64,000 nucleotides of DNA from Gudongella sp051744365 (GTDB lineage: Bacteria; Bacillota; Clostridia; Tissierellales; Tissierellaceae): NCBI GenBank assembly GCA_051744365.1, contig JBNJCX010000004.1, forward strand, positions 1 to 64,000, written 5' to 3'. Numbering within the stretch: the first letter of the stretch is position 1; every line of letters starts with the position of its first letter. Below the pieces are notes generated by a model. The model worked only from the letters and a program-made list of their open reading frames with translations. It had not been told where the DNA came from and ran no database searches. The position numbers and the translations under genes were made by a program. Positions 43,145-51,126 of this stretch are shown piece after piece.

Positions 43145-43184
43145 AGCATAGAGTTTTCTTGGGATCCCAAGAAAACTCTATGCT
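43145..43184 (+). terminator. Perfect 40-base palindrome between oppA and oppB
   Basis: Twenty bases beginning AGCATAGAGTTTTC are followed at once by their exact complement, centred on GGATCC. No T-tract follows, so it probably stabilises the oppA mRNA or attenuates the permease genes, as at the tctC-tctA gap. Confidence 0.7.
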
Positions 43185-43223
43185 GAAATATTCACTGGAT
43201 TAGCCAGATAAGGAGGGGAGTCA

Positions 43224-44141
43224 ATGCTAAAATACATAATAAAAAAAATCATACTGATGATACCTGTACTTATTGGGTTAACAATTATAATATTTCTGAT
43301 ACTTCATCTTGCGCCAGGGGATCCTGTAGACTTGATTGTTGGACCCAATGCTACTCCGGAAGTTTATGAAAATATCAGAAGGGACCTGGGCCTTGATAAA
43401 CCACTGCTGACACAATATCTGGTTTTTGTCGGGAAGTTACTAAAGGGGGATCTGGGGGATTCAATACTGCAGAGAAGACCGGTGCTGGACATGATAATCC
43501 AAAGATTTCCCGTAACTTTAGAGGTAGGGGTATGGGCCTTGATACTATCATTTGTAATTGCTATCCCAACAGGTATTCTGGCTGCAGTAAACAGGAATTC
43601 GACCTTGGACTATGCTGCCATGACTTTTGCGCTGGTTGGAATATCCATGCCCACATTTTTTCTTGGGTTGCTCTTGTTGTACTTTTTTGCCTTTAGACTT
43701 GGGTGGTTTCCAGTATCCGGCTATGGCACATGGAGGCATCTGATACTCCCTGTAATCGCCATAGGGGTAACTGACGCAGCTGTTACCGCCAGAATGGTAA
43801 GGTCCAGCATGCTTGAGGTAATAGGGCAGGATTATGTAAGAACCGCCAGAGCCAAAGGTTTGGATGAGAATAAAGTAATTAACAAGCATGCCCTAAAGAA
43901 TGCCCTTATCCCTATAATTACATTGTTAGGAATGAGAATGGGATGGATTATTGGTGGATCGGTAATACTTGAAATTGTTTTTAACAGACCCGGAATAGGA
44001 CGGCTTATGGTTGATGCAATATTTTCAAGGGATTACCCTGTTGTCCAGGGATCAATGCTTCTTTTAACTGCATCTATATTACTTGGCAATTTAATTGCCG
44101 ATATACTCTATGCAGTAGCTGACCCGAGAATTAAGTATTAG
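43224..44141 (+). CDS. oppB: Peptide ABC transporter permease (OppB/DppB)
   Basis: A 305-residue membrane protein with six hydrophobic segments. It has the DppB start pattern LIGLTIIIFLILHLAPGDPV, GDLGDSILQRRPV, and the cytoplasmic EAA loop VRTARAKGLDENKVINKHAL near residue 210, ending in DPRIKY. It forms the channel with OppC. AAGGAGGGGAG precedes the ATG. Confidence 0.94.
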   Translation: MLKYIIKKIILMIPVLIGLTIIIFLILHLAPGDPVDLIVGPNATPEVYENIRRDLGLDKPLLTQYLVFVGKLLKGDLGDSILQRRPVLDMIIQRFPVTLEVGVWALILSFVIAIPTGILAAVNRNSTLDYAAMTFALVGISMPTFFLGLLLLYFFAFRLGWFPVSGYGTWRHLILPVIAIGVTDAAVTARMVRSSMLEVIGQDYVRTARAKGLDENKVINKHALKNALIPIITLLGMRMGWIIGGSVILEIVFNRPGIGRLMVDAIFSRDYPVVQGSMLLLTASILLGNLIADILYAVADPRIKY

Positions 44142-44171
44142 AATTGATGCAAAAGGCGAGGTGTTATTACG

Positions 44172-45050
44172 ATGGATGATAGAATGGATATTTTTGAGGA
44201 AATTGAGCCTGTGGATGACAGTTCAGGTTTTATGGTGCGACTATTTTCAAATAAAATGGCGCAGTTTGGAGGAATAGTAATTCTAGTCGTTTTTTTGTGT
44301 GCGATTTTTGCCCCAGTAATTGCACCATATGAATATGATGCAATGGATTTGCCACAAATGCTAAAAGCGCCTAGTTTACAAAATATATTTGGGACAGATG
44401 AATTTGGGAGAGACATATTCAGCAGAATAGTATATGGGTCAAGAATATCATTGAAAGTTGGTTTCCTGGCAGTTGGAATTTCAATGATAATTGGTACGAC
44501 TCTAGGAGCATTGGCAGGGTTTTATGGCGGCATAATAGATCTGATAATTTCTGGGATAACTGATATTGCATGGTCTTTTCCCGTTACTTTACTGGCGATA
44601 GCTTTTGTAGCTGCTCTCGGACCCAGTTTGACGAATTTAATAATAGCATTGGCAATTGTCAGCTGGGCTGGCTTTGCAAGACTCGTAAGAGGGCAATTCC
44701 TGTCTCTACGGGAAAAAGAATTTGTTGAGGCAGCCAGATCCCTGGGGATGAGTGATGCGAGAATAATACTTAGACATATTTTACCTAACGCTTTTGCACC
44801 AATCATAGTACTTACATCTCTTGAGGTGCCAAAAGCCATAATCATAGAAGCTTCCTTAAGCTTCCTTGGGTTGGGGGCGCAACCTCCCGCACCAAGCTGG
44901 GGCTCAATCATGAGTTCCGGAAGAGCATATATCATGGAAGCACCCTGGGTCTCGTTTTTTCCTGGGATAATGATCGCACTGATTGTATTGGGGTTCAATC
45001 TATTTGGTGATGCACTTAGAGATACGCTTGATCCAAGATTAAAGAATTAA
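44172..45050 (+). CDS. oppC: Peptide ABC transporter permease (OppC/DppC)
   Basis: A 292-residue membrane protein with the OppC N-terminal helix, the conserved FGTDEFGRDIFSRIVYGSRI at ~74, the EAA loop VEAARSLGMSDARIILRHIL and the final GDALRDTLDPRLKN. It has six hydrophobic segments. It completes the oppDFABC transporter, and a strong terminator follows. A second in-frame ATG 12 bases downstream is also possible as the start. Confidence 0.94.
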   Translation: MDDRMDIFEEIEPVDDSSGFMVRLFSNKMAQFGGIVILVVFLCAIFAPVIAPYEYDAMDLPQMLKAPSLQNIFGTDEFGRDIFSRIVYGSRISLKVGFLAVGISMIIGTTLGALAGFYGGIIDLIISGITDIAWSFPVTLLAIAFVAALGPSLTNLIIALAIVSWAGFARLVRGQFLSLREKEFVEAARSLGMSDARIILRHILPNAFAPIIVLTSLEVPKAIIIEASLSFLGLGAQPPAPSWGSIMSSGRAYIMEAPWVSFFPGIMIALIVLGFNLFGDALRDTLDPRLKN

Positions 45051-45070
45051 TGATAATTAAGTTTAGCTTT

Positions 45071-45112
45071 AAAACCCTCCTGAGAGAATATTCTCTCAGG
45101 AGGGTTTTAGTA
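45071..45112 (+). terminator. Terminator of the opp operon
   Basis: AAAACCCTCCTGAGAGAAT and its exact complement form a perfect stem, with TTTTAGTATAT following. It may also serve the convergent gene at 45131. Confidence 0.9.
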
Positions 45113-45130
45113 TATCTTTATTTAGTACTT

Positions 45131-45457
45131 TTACAGCTTGTCAATTTTTGATGCCAGGATAAAGTCGTTCTCATGAAGGCCCTTTATCTTGTGGGTTAAG
45201 AGTTTTACCTGAAGCTTGCCCCAAGACACTGTAAGCGTGGGGTGGTGGCCTTCTTCTTCAGCTAGCTCTGCAATCTTGTTTGCAAAGTCCATTGCGCCCA
45301 TAAAGTCCTTGAATTTAAAGGTCTTTTGGATTGATGCATTGTCCTCACTGCTCCAACCCTCATCCAGTTCCTTAAGCATATTTTGGATTTCATTGGGTTG
45401 CAGGGGTATTGCACCTATCTCGCAGGGAGTGCATTTTTTATTTGAAAGATCGCTCAT
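45131..45457 (-). CDS. phhB: Pterin-4-alpha-carbinolamine dehydratase
   Basis: A 108-residue protein with the family signature EEEGHHPTLTVSWGKLQVKL near residue 66 and the end HENDFILASKIDKL. Known members dehydrate the carbinolamine formed by aromatic amino acid hydroxylases and act as a dimerisation cofactor. An anaerobe is unlikely to have such a hydroxylase, so another role, for example in pterin or molybdenum cofactor repair, is possible. AGGAGGTGTCTTAG precedes the ATG. It is convergent with the opp operon. Confidence 0.9.
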   Translation of the reverse strand: MSDLSNKKCTPCEIGAIPLQPNEIQNMLKELDEGWSSEDNASIQKTFKFKDFMGAMDFANKIAELAEEEGHHPTLTVSWGKLQVKLLTHKIKGLHENDFILASKIDKL

Positions 45458-45597
45458 CTAAGACACCTCCTTTGTCATCTAATGTATATTTACCCAACAA
45501 TGGTCTGAATTATTGCAATAGTGTTTTTTATGGTGCCAATATGGATGTGCATTGTGATATAATCTAGTTAATTGAGTAATATATGGGAGGAGATAGC

Positions 45598-46104
45598 ATG
45601 AGTAAAACCATTGAGACAAGGATTGAGGATGTTACATTGAGATTGGCCAAAGAGGAGGATATTTCGCTGATCCTTGGATTTATAAAGGAGCTTGCTGATT
45701 ATGAGAAGCTGCTTCATGAGGTTGTTGCAACAGAGGAAATCCTAAGGGAGAGCCTATTTGAAAGAAAGGCAGCAGAGGTGGTTATTGCAGAATACAAGGG
45801 AGAGCCTGTTGGCTTTGCTCTGTTTTTCCATAACTTCTCAACATTCCTTGGAAGACCCGGACTATATCTGGAGGACCTATATGTAAGACCCCAGATGAGG
45901 GGAAGAGGCATCGGCAAGCTGCTCCTGGCCTATCTTGCCAAGCTAGCCCTTGAACGGGGCTGTGGAAGATTTGAGTGGTGGTGTCTTGACTGGAACAAAT
46001 CATCCATAGACTTCTACAAGAGCATCGGAGCAATTCCAATGGATGAGTGGACGGTATACAGGGTCTGCGACCAGGCTCTGACGGATTTGGCAGAGGAATT
46101 TTAA
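45598..46104 (+). CDS. GNAT family N-acetyltransferase
   Basis: A 168-residue GNAT protein with the acetyl-CoA loop VRPQMRGRGIGKLLLAYLA at ~100-118 and the C-terminal WNKSSIDFYKSIGAIPMDEW pattern. It resembles the spermidine/diamine acetyltransferase subgroup, with ALFFHNFSTFLGRPGLYLED. The ATG at 45598 follows GGGAGGAGATAGC; the upstream frame start at 45583 overlaps that ribosome site. An extended -10 (TGATATAAT, 45555-45563) lies upstream. The phosphatase gene follows 14 bases after the stop. Confidence 0.9.
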   Translation: MSKTIETRIEDVTLRLAKEEDISLILGFIKELADYEKLLHEVVATEEILRESLFERKAAEVVIAEYKGEPVGFALFFHNFSTFLGRPGLYLEDLYVRPQMRGRGIGKLLLAYLAKLALERGCGRFEWWCLDWNKSSIDFYKSIGAIPMDEWTVYRVCDQALTDLAEEF

Positions 46105-46118
46105 CAGGAGGACTCCAA

Positions 46119-46724
46119 TTGAGATTATACATTACAAGACATGGTCAAACTCAGTGGAATACTGAGATGAGACTCCAAGGCTGGATGAACTCACCCTTGA
46201 CTGCAAAGGGATTAAGGAGGGCAGAACAGCTTAAGGAGACCATCAAGGATATCCATTTTGATGCAATCTATTCAAGTGACCAGTATCGGGCCCTAAAGAC
46301 TGCAGAGATTATTACAGGGGACAGGGATATAGAGATAATACAGATTATGGAGCTTCGGGAAATAGCCTTCGGACTTTGGGAGGGAATGAAGCTATCTGAT
46401 ATAAAAAAGAAGTATTCAAAGGAATTTCACAATTATATGAACAATCCTCTTCAATACAAGTCCTATGGAGGGGAATCGATAGAGGAGTTTTTTGACAGGG
46501 TCCAAAGGGGCCTTCAGGTGGTTCTGGAATCAGGAGGAGAGAATGTCCTGATTGTAGCACATGGCGTCACAATAAAGGCACTTGTTTCCATCCTTAAGGG
46601 ACTGCCGAAGGAAAACATTTCAAAGCTTCCTGTTTTCCCTGGAGCATCCTTAAGTATCTTTAAGAAGAATGGCGACCTTTGGGAAGTGGAACTTGAGGCA
46701 GATACCTCGCATTTTTATGAATAG
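46119..46724 (+). CDS. Histidine phosphatase family protein (phosphoglycerate mutase-like)
   Basis: A 201-residue protein with the phosphohistidine motif LYITRHGQTQWN at the N-terminus, EIAFGLWEGM near residue 84 and VLIVAHGVTIKAL near residue 150. These give the His-Arg-Glu-His set of the family. The TTG at 46119 follows CAGGAGG; a longer frame from 46047 overlaps the GNAT gene and lacks a ribosome site. Members hydrolyse varied phosphates (such as alpha-ribazole phosphate or sugar phosphates). The substrate here is unknown. Confidence 0.9.
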   Translation: MRLYITRHGQTQWNTEMRLQGWMNSPLTAKGLRRAEQLKETIKDIHFDAIYSSDQYRALKTAEIITGDRDIEIIQIMELREIAFGLWEGMKLSDIKKKYSKEFHNYMNNPLQYKSYGGESIEEFFDRVQRGLQVVLESGGENVLIVAHGVTIKALVSILKGLPKENISKLPVFPGASLSIFKKNGDLWEVELEADTSHFYE

Positions 46725-46813
46725 CTGACAGCAGCGACAGACCTGAGCTTCAGGGCACCAGATCCCACAGCTTTGATAGATTTACTGATTAACATTTGAG
46801 AGGAATGAGTCGT

Positions 46814-47422
46814 ATGAGTAAAGGCAATGGTTTTATCAGGGAGACCCTAAGCTGGATTTTCTCCCTTGCCATAGCGTTGTTGGTAGCGCTTTTTATAATA
46901 TCAAACATCGTATCCATGACCATGGTTATGGAGCAGTCGATGGAACCGACCTTCAGTCAGGGAGACAGGTTGATTGTAAACAGGATAGGGTATTTTTTCA
47001 CCAGTCCTGAAAGAGGGGATATAATTATTTTTGACAAGAACCCGATCGATAAGGGGATTATCAGAAATATGATAAATGAGGTAGGTGACATAAGAAACAA
47101 TTTCAGGTTCAGATTTACTGGAAGCGCGGAAAAGAACCTGCTTATCAAGAGAGTGGTTGCCGTTGGCGGGGACCTGGTGGAAATAATTGACGGAGAGGTC
47201 CATATCAACGGGGAAAGGGTGGAGGAGCCATATATAAATACAATAACATACTCCAGAGGAGACAGCCAGTGGCAGGTACCCCAGGGCAAGCTGTTTGTAC
47301 TGGGAGACAACAGGGAGAACAGTCTTGACAGCAGAGTGTTGGGTTTTATAGATGAGCAGCAGGTCAAGGGTGAGGTTGCCCTTAGAGTATTTCCTTTTAG
47401 CAAATTCGGGGAAGTGGAATAG
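46814..47422 (+). CDS. lepB: Signal peptidase I
   Basis: A 202-residue type I signal peptidase. An N-terminal membrane anchor spans about 10-36. The catalytic Ser is in EQSMEPTFSQGDRLIVN, the catalytic Lys in IKRVVAVGGD, and the last box is GDNRENSLDSRVLGFI. It cleaves signal peptides on the outer face of the membrane. The ATG at 46814 is ten bases after GAGAGG; an ATG at 46805 is too close. It is followed by the desulfhydrase gene after 20 bases. Confidence 0.93.
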   Translation: MSKGNGFIRETLSWIFSLAIALLVALFIISNIVSMTMVMEQSMEPTFSQGDRLIVNRIGYFFTSPERGDIIIFDKNPIDKGIIRNMINEVGDIRNNFRFRFTGSAEKNLLIKRVVAVGGDLVEIIDGEVHINGERVEEPYINTITYSRGDSQWQVPQGKLFVLGDNRENSLDSRVLGFIDEQQVKGEVALRVFPFSKFGEVE

Positions 47423-47442
47423 ATAATCCAGGAGGGACAAAT

Positions 47443-48423
47443 ATGAGGATGCCGGAGAGGATACAATTGGCAAATCTGCCAACAAAGATTGAGAAGCTTG
47501 AAAAACTGAGCAAGGAGATAGAGAAGAACATCTGGATTAAGAGGGATGATCAGACCGGTACGGAGGTATCGGGAAACAAGGTCAGGAAGCTCCAGTTTGC
47601 CCTTAAACAGGCGAAGGAAATGGGCTGTGACCACCTGATAACCTGTGGCGGCATCCAGTCTAACCACGCCCGGGCAACTGCAGCAGCTGCGGCAAGACTT
47701 GGAATGGGATGTACTCTCTTGCTGCGCGGACAGGACGCTTGTGACAAGGAAGGGAATCTATTCCTTGAGACCCTTATGGGTGCAAAGACGAGGTTTATAA
47801 CTGCCGATGAATATGCCGATTCCAGAGGAGAGATAATGGAGGGCATTAAGAATGAGCTGGCTGAGGAAGGCAAGGAGGCATATATACTTCCTGAGGGAGC
47901 TTCAAACGGAATCGGATCCATCGGATATCTGGATGCATATAATGAAATAGTAAGTCAGGAAAAGGAGCTGGGTATTCGGTTTGATGCAATAGTTACAGCT
48001 GTAGGCTCCGGTGGAACCTTTGCGGGCCTGTATGCCGGAAATGAGCTGGATGGTAGAAAAAGGGATGTTTTGGGAATAAATATCTCAGCTACTGCGGAGC
48101 ATTTCAAGAAGAGGGTTGGGGAGCTTATTGAGGAAATGAAGGAATACACGGATATTTCCTTTACTGCCAAAGAAGAGGATATATTAATCGTCGATGGATA
48201 TCCTGGACTTGGCTATGCCATTAGCAGGGATGAGGAGCTGGATTTTATTAAGAGTATTGCAAGGCTTGAGGGACTTGTTCTTGACCCGGTCTATACTGGA
48301 AAGACAATGTATGGACTTGTTGAGGAAATAAAGAAGGGAAATATGGATAAGTATGAAAACATTCTGTTTATCCATACTGGAGGTATCTTTGGATGGACCC
48401 GGGAGGTGAGAGGCCGAGTATGA
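47443..48423 (+). CDS. PLP-dependent D-cysteine desulfhydrase / ACC deaminase family
   Basis: A 326-residue fold-type II PLP enzyme. IWIKRDDQTGTEVSGNKVRK contains the lysine that binds PLP; GGIQSNHARATAAAAARLGM and VTAVGSGGTFAGLYAG bind the cofactor phosphate, and DPVYTGKTMYGL is conserved. Members convert D-cysteine to pyruvate, H2S and ammonia or open 1-aminocyclopropane-1-carboxylate; some act on other D-amino acids. GGAGGGACAAAT precedes the ATG. Its stop overlaps the AI-2E gene start (ATGA). Confidence 0.9.
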   Translation: MRMPERIQLANLPTKIEKLEKLSKEIEKNIWIKRDDQTGTEVSGNKVRKLQFALKQAKEMGCDHLITCGGIQSNHARATAAAAARLGMGCTLLLRGQDACDKEGNLFLETLMGAKTRFITADEYADSRGEIMEGIKNELAEEGKEAYILPEGASNGIGSIGYLDAYNEIVSQEKELGIRFDAIVTAVGSGGTFAGLYAGNELDGRKRDVLGINISATAEHFKKRVGELIEEMKEYTDISFTAKEEDILIVDGYPGLGYAISRDEELDFIKSIARLEGLVLDPVYTGKTMYGLVEEIKKGNMDKYENILFIHTGGIFGWTREVRGRV

Positions 48424-49583
48424 AAATTGAGTGGAATATAAGGTACCTTACCATAGCTGTATATTCCTTTGTTGTAATTGCACTTAGCATATTATTTTAT
48501 CTAATAGCCTCTGATATAACAATATTCAGTGAAAAGGTTTCGAAATTTTTCAGTACGCTGCAGCCCATTATTATTGGTGCTGTAATGGCATATCTGTTTA
48601 ATTTTATCCTTGAGATTATCGATAAGTACATTATCAATCCAATAGATAAGAAGGATAAAATGCCAAAGTTTAAGAGGACCCTGGGTATAATGATAACCTA
48701 TGCCATAATCGGAACTCTAGGCTACCTTTTTGCAATAATCATAATTCCACAGATTATCTCCTCGGTTGCAAAGCTTGTAACCCTTGTGACCGAGAACTTT
48801 GAAGATATATCGATGTGGGTAATAGATCAGATTGAGAGTCTACATATCAGGGAGGATTACCTCCAGTTTATTGTGGAGTGGTGGAATGGAGTTTTGGATA
48901 ATGTATTTGGATTTGTTACAGGGCTGATTCCAGTTATAGGCAATGTAGTGGGAGTTGTTCTTGCCAGTGTGTGGAATATCGTTCTTGGGCTTGTTATTTC
49001 AGTATACCTTCTTTTTGACAAGGACAGATTCAGGGCACTGGGAAGAAAGGTTACATACGCCATCTTTTCGGCTCAAAGGGCAAACAGGACTCTGGAGCTT
49101 ACAAGAAGGGCAGATACAATATTCGGAAGATTTTTAAGCGGTAAGATTCTGGATTCATTTATAATAGGAGTTCTTACATATATCATTCTTTTGATATTCA
49201 AGATGCCATTCCCTATACTTGTTTCCTTTATAATTGGAATTACAAATATTATTCCATTCTTCGGTCCGCTGATTGGATTGATACCGTCGTTCTTTATTAT
49301 TGCGATTGTATCACCCATACAGGCACTATGGTTTATACTGATTATTGTATTGATACAGCAGTTTGACGGAAATATACTTGGACCTAAGATCCTGGGGGAC
49401 TCCCTTGGCATATCGGCATTCTGGATTCTTTTCTCACTGCTTATTGCAGGAAGTCTCTTGGGTTTTGTTGGCTTGATAATCGGCGTACCGCTATTTGTAT
49501 TTATATATTCCATTATCAAGGACAATGTTGAAAGAAGGCTTGCGAAGAAGGGTCTACCAATCGAGACCAAGGAATACTTCTAG
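48420..49583 (+). CDS. AI-2E family transporter (putative permease)
   Basis: A 387-residue membrane protein with about eight hydrophobic segments. It has the family's central GAVMAYLFNFILE, the loop LYLLFDKDRFRALGRKV, and the C-terminal GITNIIPFFGPLIGLIPSFF and LGDSLGISAFWILFSLLIAG. The family includes autoinducer-2 exporters and cation/proton antiporters, and the substrate is unknown. The ATG at 48420 overlaps the previous stop and follows GGGAGGTGAGAG. Confidence 0.9.
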   Translation: MKIEWNIRYLTIAVYSFVVIALSILFYLIASDITIFSEKVSKFFSTLQPIIIGAVMAYLFNFILEIIDKYIINPIDKKDKMPKFKRTLGIMITYAIIGTLGYLFAIIIIPQIISSVAKLVTLVTENFEDISMWVIDQIESLHIREDYLQFIVEWWNGVLDNVFGFVTGLIPVIGNVVGVVLASVWNIVLGLVISVYLLFDKDRFRALGRKVTYAIFSAQRANRTLELTRRADTIFGRFLSGKILDSFIIGVLTYIILLIFKMPFPILVSFIIGITNIIPFFGPLIGLIPSFFIIAIVSPIQALWFILIIVLIQQFDGNILGPKILGDSLGISAFWILFSLLIAGSLLGFVGLIIGVPLFVFIYSIIKDNVERRLAKKGLPIETKEYF

Positions 49584-49903
49584 GATTTGTTGCGGATAGA
49601 AGTGACTGTATGCCTAAGCATCATTACAGGGTGGTAAAAGAGCATGCGGGGGGCTGAGTATCTCATAACCTTCCTTATCTTTTCACGGTGATCTTCATCG
49701 TAGCAGTGCACCTTGCAGGCTGAGCAGAAGGTTTTTTCCTCAATGAAGGGGCAGTTGTCGACTTTATAGCAGCAGTATTCCTTAAGCTCAAGGCACTCAT
49801 CCCGGGAGAGGGAATTGGACTTGCCTTTGTAATACAGGTCAATCATAAGGGTAATAATTTGTTTTTCCTTATTGATTTTTTCCTGGACCGAAACTGAACT
49901 CAT
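49580..49903 (-). CDS. YgbA-like (nitrous oxide-stimulated promoter family) protein
   Basis: A 107-residue cysteine-rich protein: EYCCYKVDNCPFIEEKTFCS, SACKVHCYDEDHREKIRKVM and RYSAPRMLFYHPVMMLRHT match YgbA and its relatives. In enteric bacteria ygbA is induced by nitric oxide and the protein is linked to recovery from nitrosative stress. The cysteines (CC, CP, CSAC, C) suggest metal binding. It is convergent with, and overlaps by four bases, the AI-2E gene. GGGGGGTG precedes the ATG. Confidence 0.85.
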   Translation of the reverse strand: MSSVSVQEKINKEKQIITLMIDLYYKGKSNSLSRDECLELKEYCCYKVDNCPFIEEKTFCSACKVHCYDEDHREKIRKVMRYSAPRMLFYHPVMMLRHTVTSIRNKS

Positions 49904-49983
49904 GGTCGGGCACCCCCCTGTGGTGTTATTATGGGTAAATTATATCACAATCAGATTGACGAAAGAAGATTATGGGAGGACAA

Positions 49984-50592
49984 ATGGAATACTTCGAGTA
50001 TGGATCAAAAGAAAAGGAGTATCTATCAAAGAGGGATCCCGTCATACGGGACCTTATAGAAAAGTATGGACATATTCAAAGGGAGATAAACCCTGATCCC
50101 TTTTCAGCCCTTGTGGGGAGCATAATTAGCCAGCAGATATCCACAAAGGCTGCTGAGACCGTAGAGGCGAGACTGCTGGTGAAGGCGGGAGAGCTTTCAC
50201 CGGATAAGCTTTGGAGAATGAGCGAAGAGGAGATTCAGGAATGCGGATTATCCTTTAGAAAGGCTGGGTATATCAAGGGTATTGCCCAGGCGGCCGTGGA
50301 AGGGAAGGTTGACTTTGAAGGCCTTAGGGAAATGGAAAACCATGAGATTGTGGAAAGTTTGGTCTGCCTGAAGGGTGTTGGGAAATGGACAGCTGAAATG
50401 ATGCTGATTTTTTCATACCAGAGGATGGATGTACTGAGCTTTGACGACCTGGGGATAAGGCGTGGACTCTCAAGGGCCTATGGTCTGGAGGAGATTAGGA
50501 AGGAACAGCATGATCGTTTCAGGGAGCTGTTTAGCCCTTACGGTACTGTGGCGTCCCTTTATATCTGGGAGGAGTCATCCAATAAAGAATAA
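49984..50592 (+). CDS. alkA: DNA-3-methyladenine glycosylase (AlkA-like, HhH-GPD)
   Basis: A 202-residue HhH-GPD glycosylase. ALVGSIISQQISTKAAETVE is the family's N-terminal helix pair, LKGVGKWTAEMMLIF is the helix-hairpin-helix, and the catalytic Asp is in DVLSFDDLGIRRGLSRAYG. It removes alkylated bases in base-excision repair. It is shorter than E. coli AlkA, lacking the N-terminal beta domain, as is common in Firmicutes. The ATG at 49984 follows GGGAGGACAA. Confidence 0.92.
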   Translation: MEYFEYGSKEKEYLSKRDPVIRDLIEKYGHIQREINPDPFSALVGSIISQQISTKAAETVEARLLVKAGELSPDKLWRMSEEEIQECGLSFRKAGYIKGIAQAAVEGKVDFEGLREMENHEIVESLVCLKGVGKWTAEMMLIFSYQRMDVLSFDDLGIRRGLSRAYGLEEIRKEQHDRFRELFSPYGTVASLYIWEESSNKE

Positions 50593-50611
50593 TTGAAAGG
50601 AGAGGGATAAT

Positions 50612-50950
50612 ATGAGAAAGATAGTTTTTTTTGCATTCAGAGGAGACGATATGTGCTTTATGCATCTAGTCCTAAATGCCATTGATTTTCACAAGAAGGG
50701 CATACCTGTAAAGATAGTAATGGAGGGAGAGGCTGTGACCATCATTGAAAAGCTTGAAAAGACGGAGAACAAGCTTTACTTAAAGGCCAAGGAACTTGGA
50801 CTTTTTGACTGCATCTGCAAGGCCTGTTCAGCAAAGCTTGGAGTATTGGAGTTTAACCAAACTGTTGGAATACCCTTGAAGGGAAATCTTGAGGGTCATC
50901 CTGCCATGGAGGACTACATAAAAGACGGCTACGAAATCATCACGCTCTAA
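50612..50950 (+). CDS. DsrE-like small protein
   Basis: A 112-residue protein with the DsrE/F-like alpha/beta layout: KIVFFAFRGDDMCFMHLVLN at the start, KIVMEGEAVTIIEKL, then DCICKACSAKLGVLEF with a CxxC motif. DsrE-like proteins handle sulfur or bind small molecules. The role here is unknown, and the CxxC suggests thiol or metal chemistry. GAAAGGAGAGGG precedes the ATG, and it shares the strand and closeness of the glycosylase gene. A terminator follows. Confidence 0.75.
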   Translation: MRKIVFFAFRGDDMCFMHLVLNAIDFHKKGIPVKIVMEGEAVTIIEKLEKTENKLYLKAKELGLFDCICKACSAKLGVLEFNQTVGIPLKGNLEGHPAMEDYIKDGYEIITL

Positions 50951-50968
50951 AGGCTATAATCTAGATGG

Positions 50969-50991
50969 AGCGCCCTTTGGGGTGCTTTTTT
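50969..50991 (+). terminator. Terminator after DsrE-like gene
   Basis: AGCGCCC and GGGTGCT form a seven-base stem (one G-T pair) around TTTG, followed by TTTTT. Confidence 0.85.
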
Positions 50992-51007
50992 GCATTCAAA
51001 TAATATT

Positions 51008-51036
51008 TTGATTAAAGAAAAGATTCATGTTATAAT
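51008..51036 (+). promoter_or_regulatory. Sigma-A-like promoter for the EF-G-like gene
   Basis: TTGATT at 51008 and TATAAT at 51031 are separated by 17 bases. The site is 91 bases upstream of the start codon. Confidence 0.7.
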
Positions 51037-51126
51037 GAACAGGTGTAGAATTTAAACTTGTTTGAAAATTGCAGTAATTGAAAAGGTTATCATATCTTTT
51101 AAAATTCTAGTTAGGGGGAATGTATC

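Noticed and set aside
47209..47667. Long minus-strand frames over the signal peptidase and desulfhydrase genes
   Set aside because: Shadows of two strongly conserved + strand genes; no start signals.
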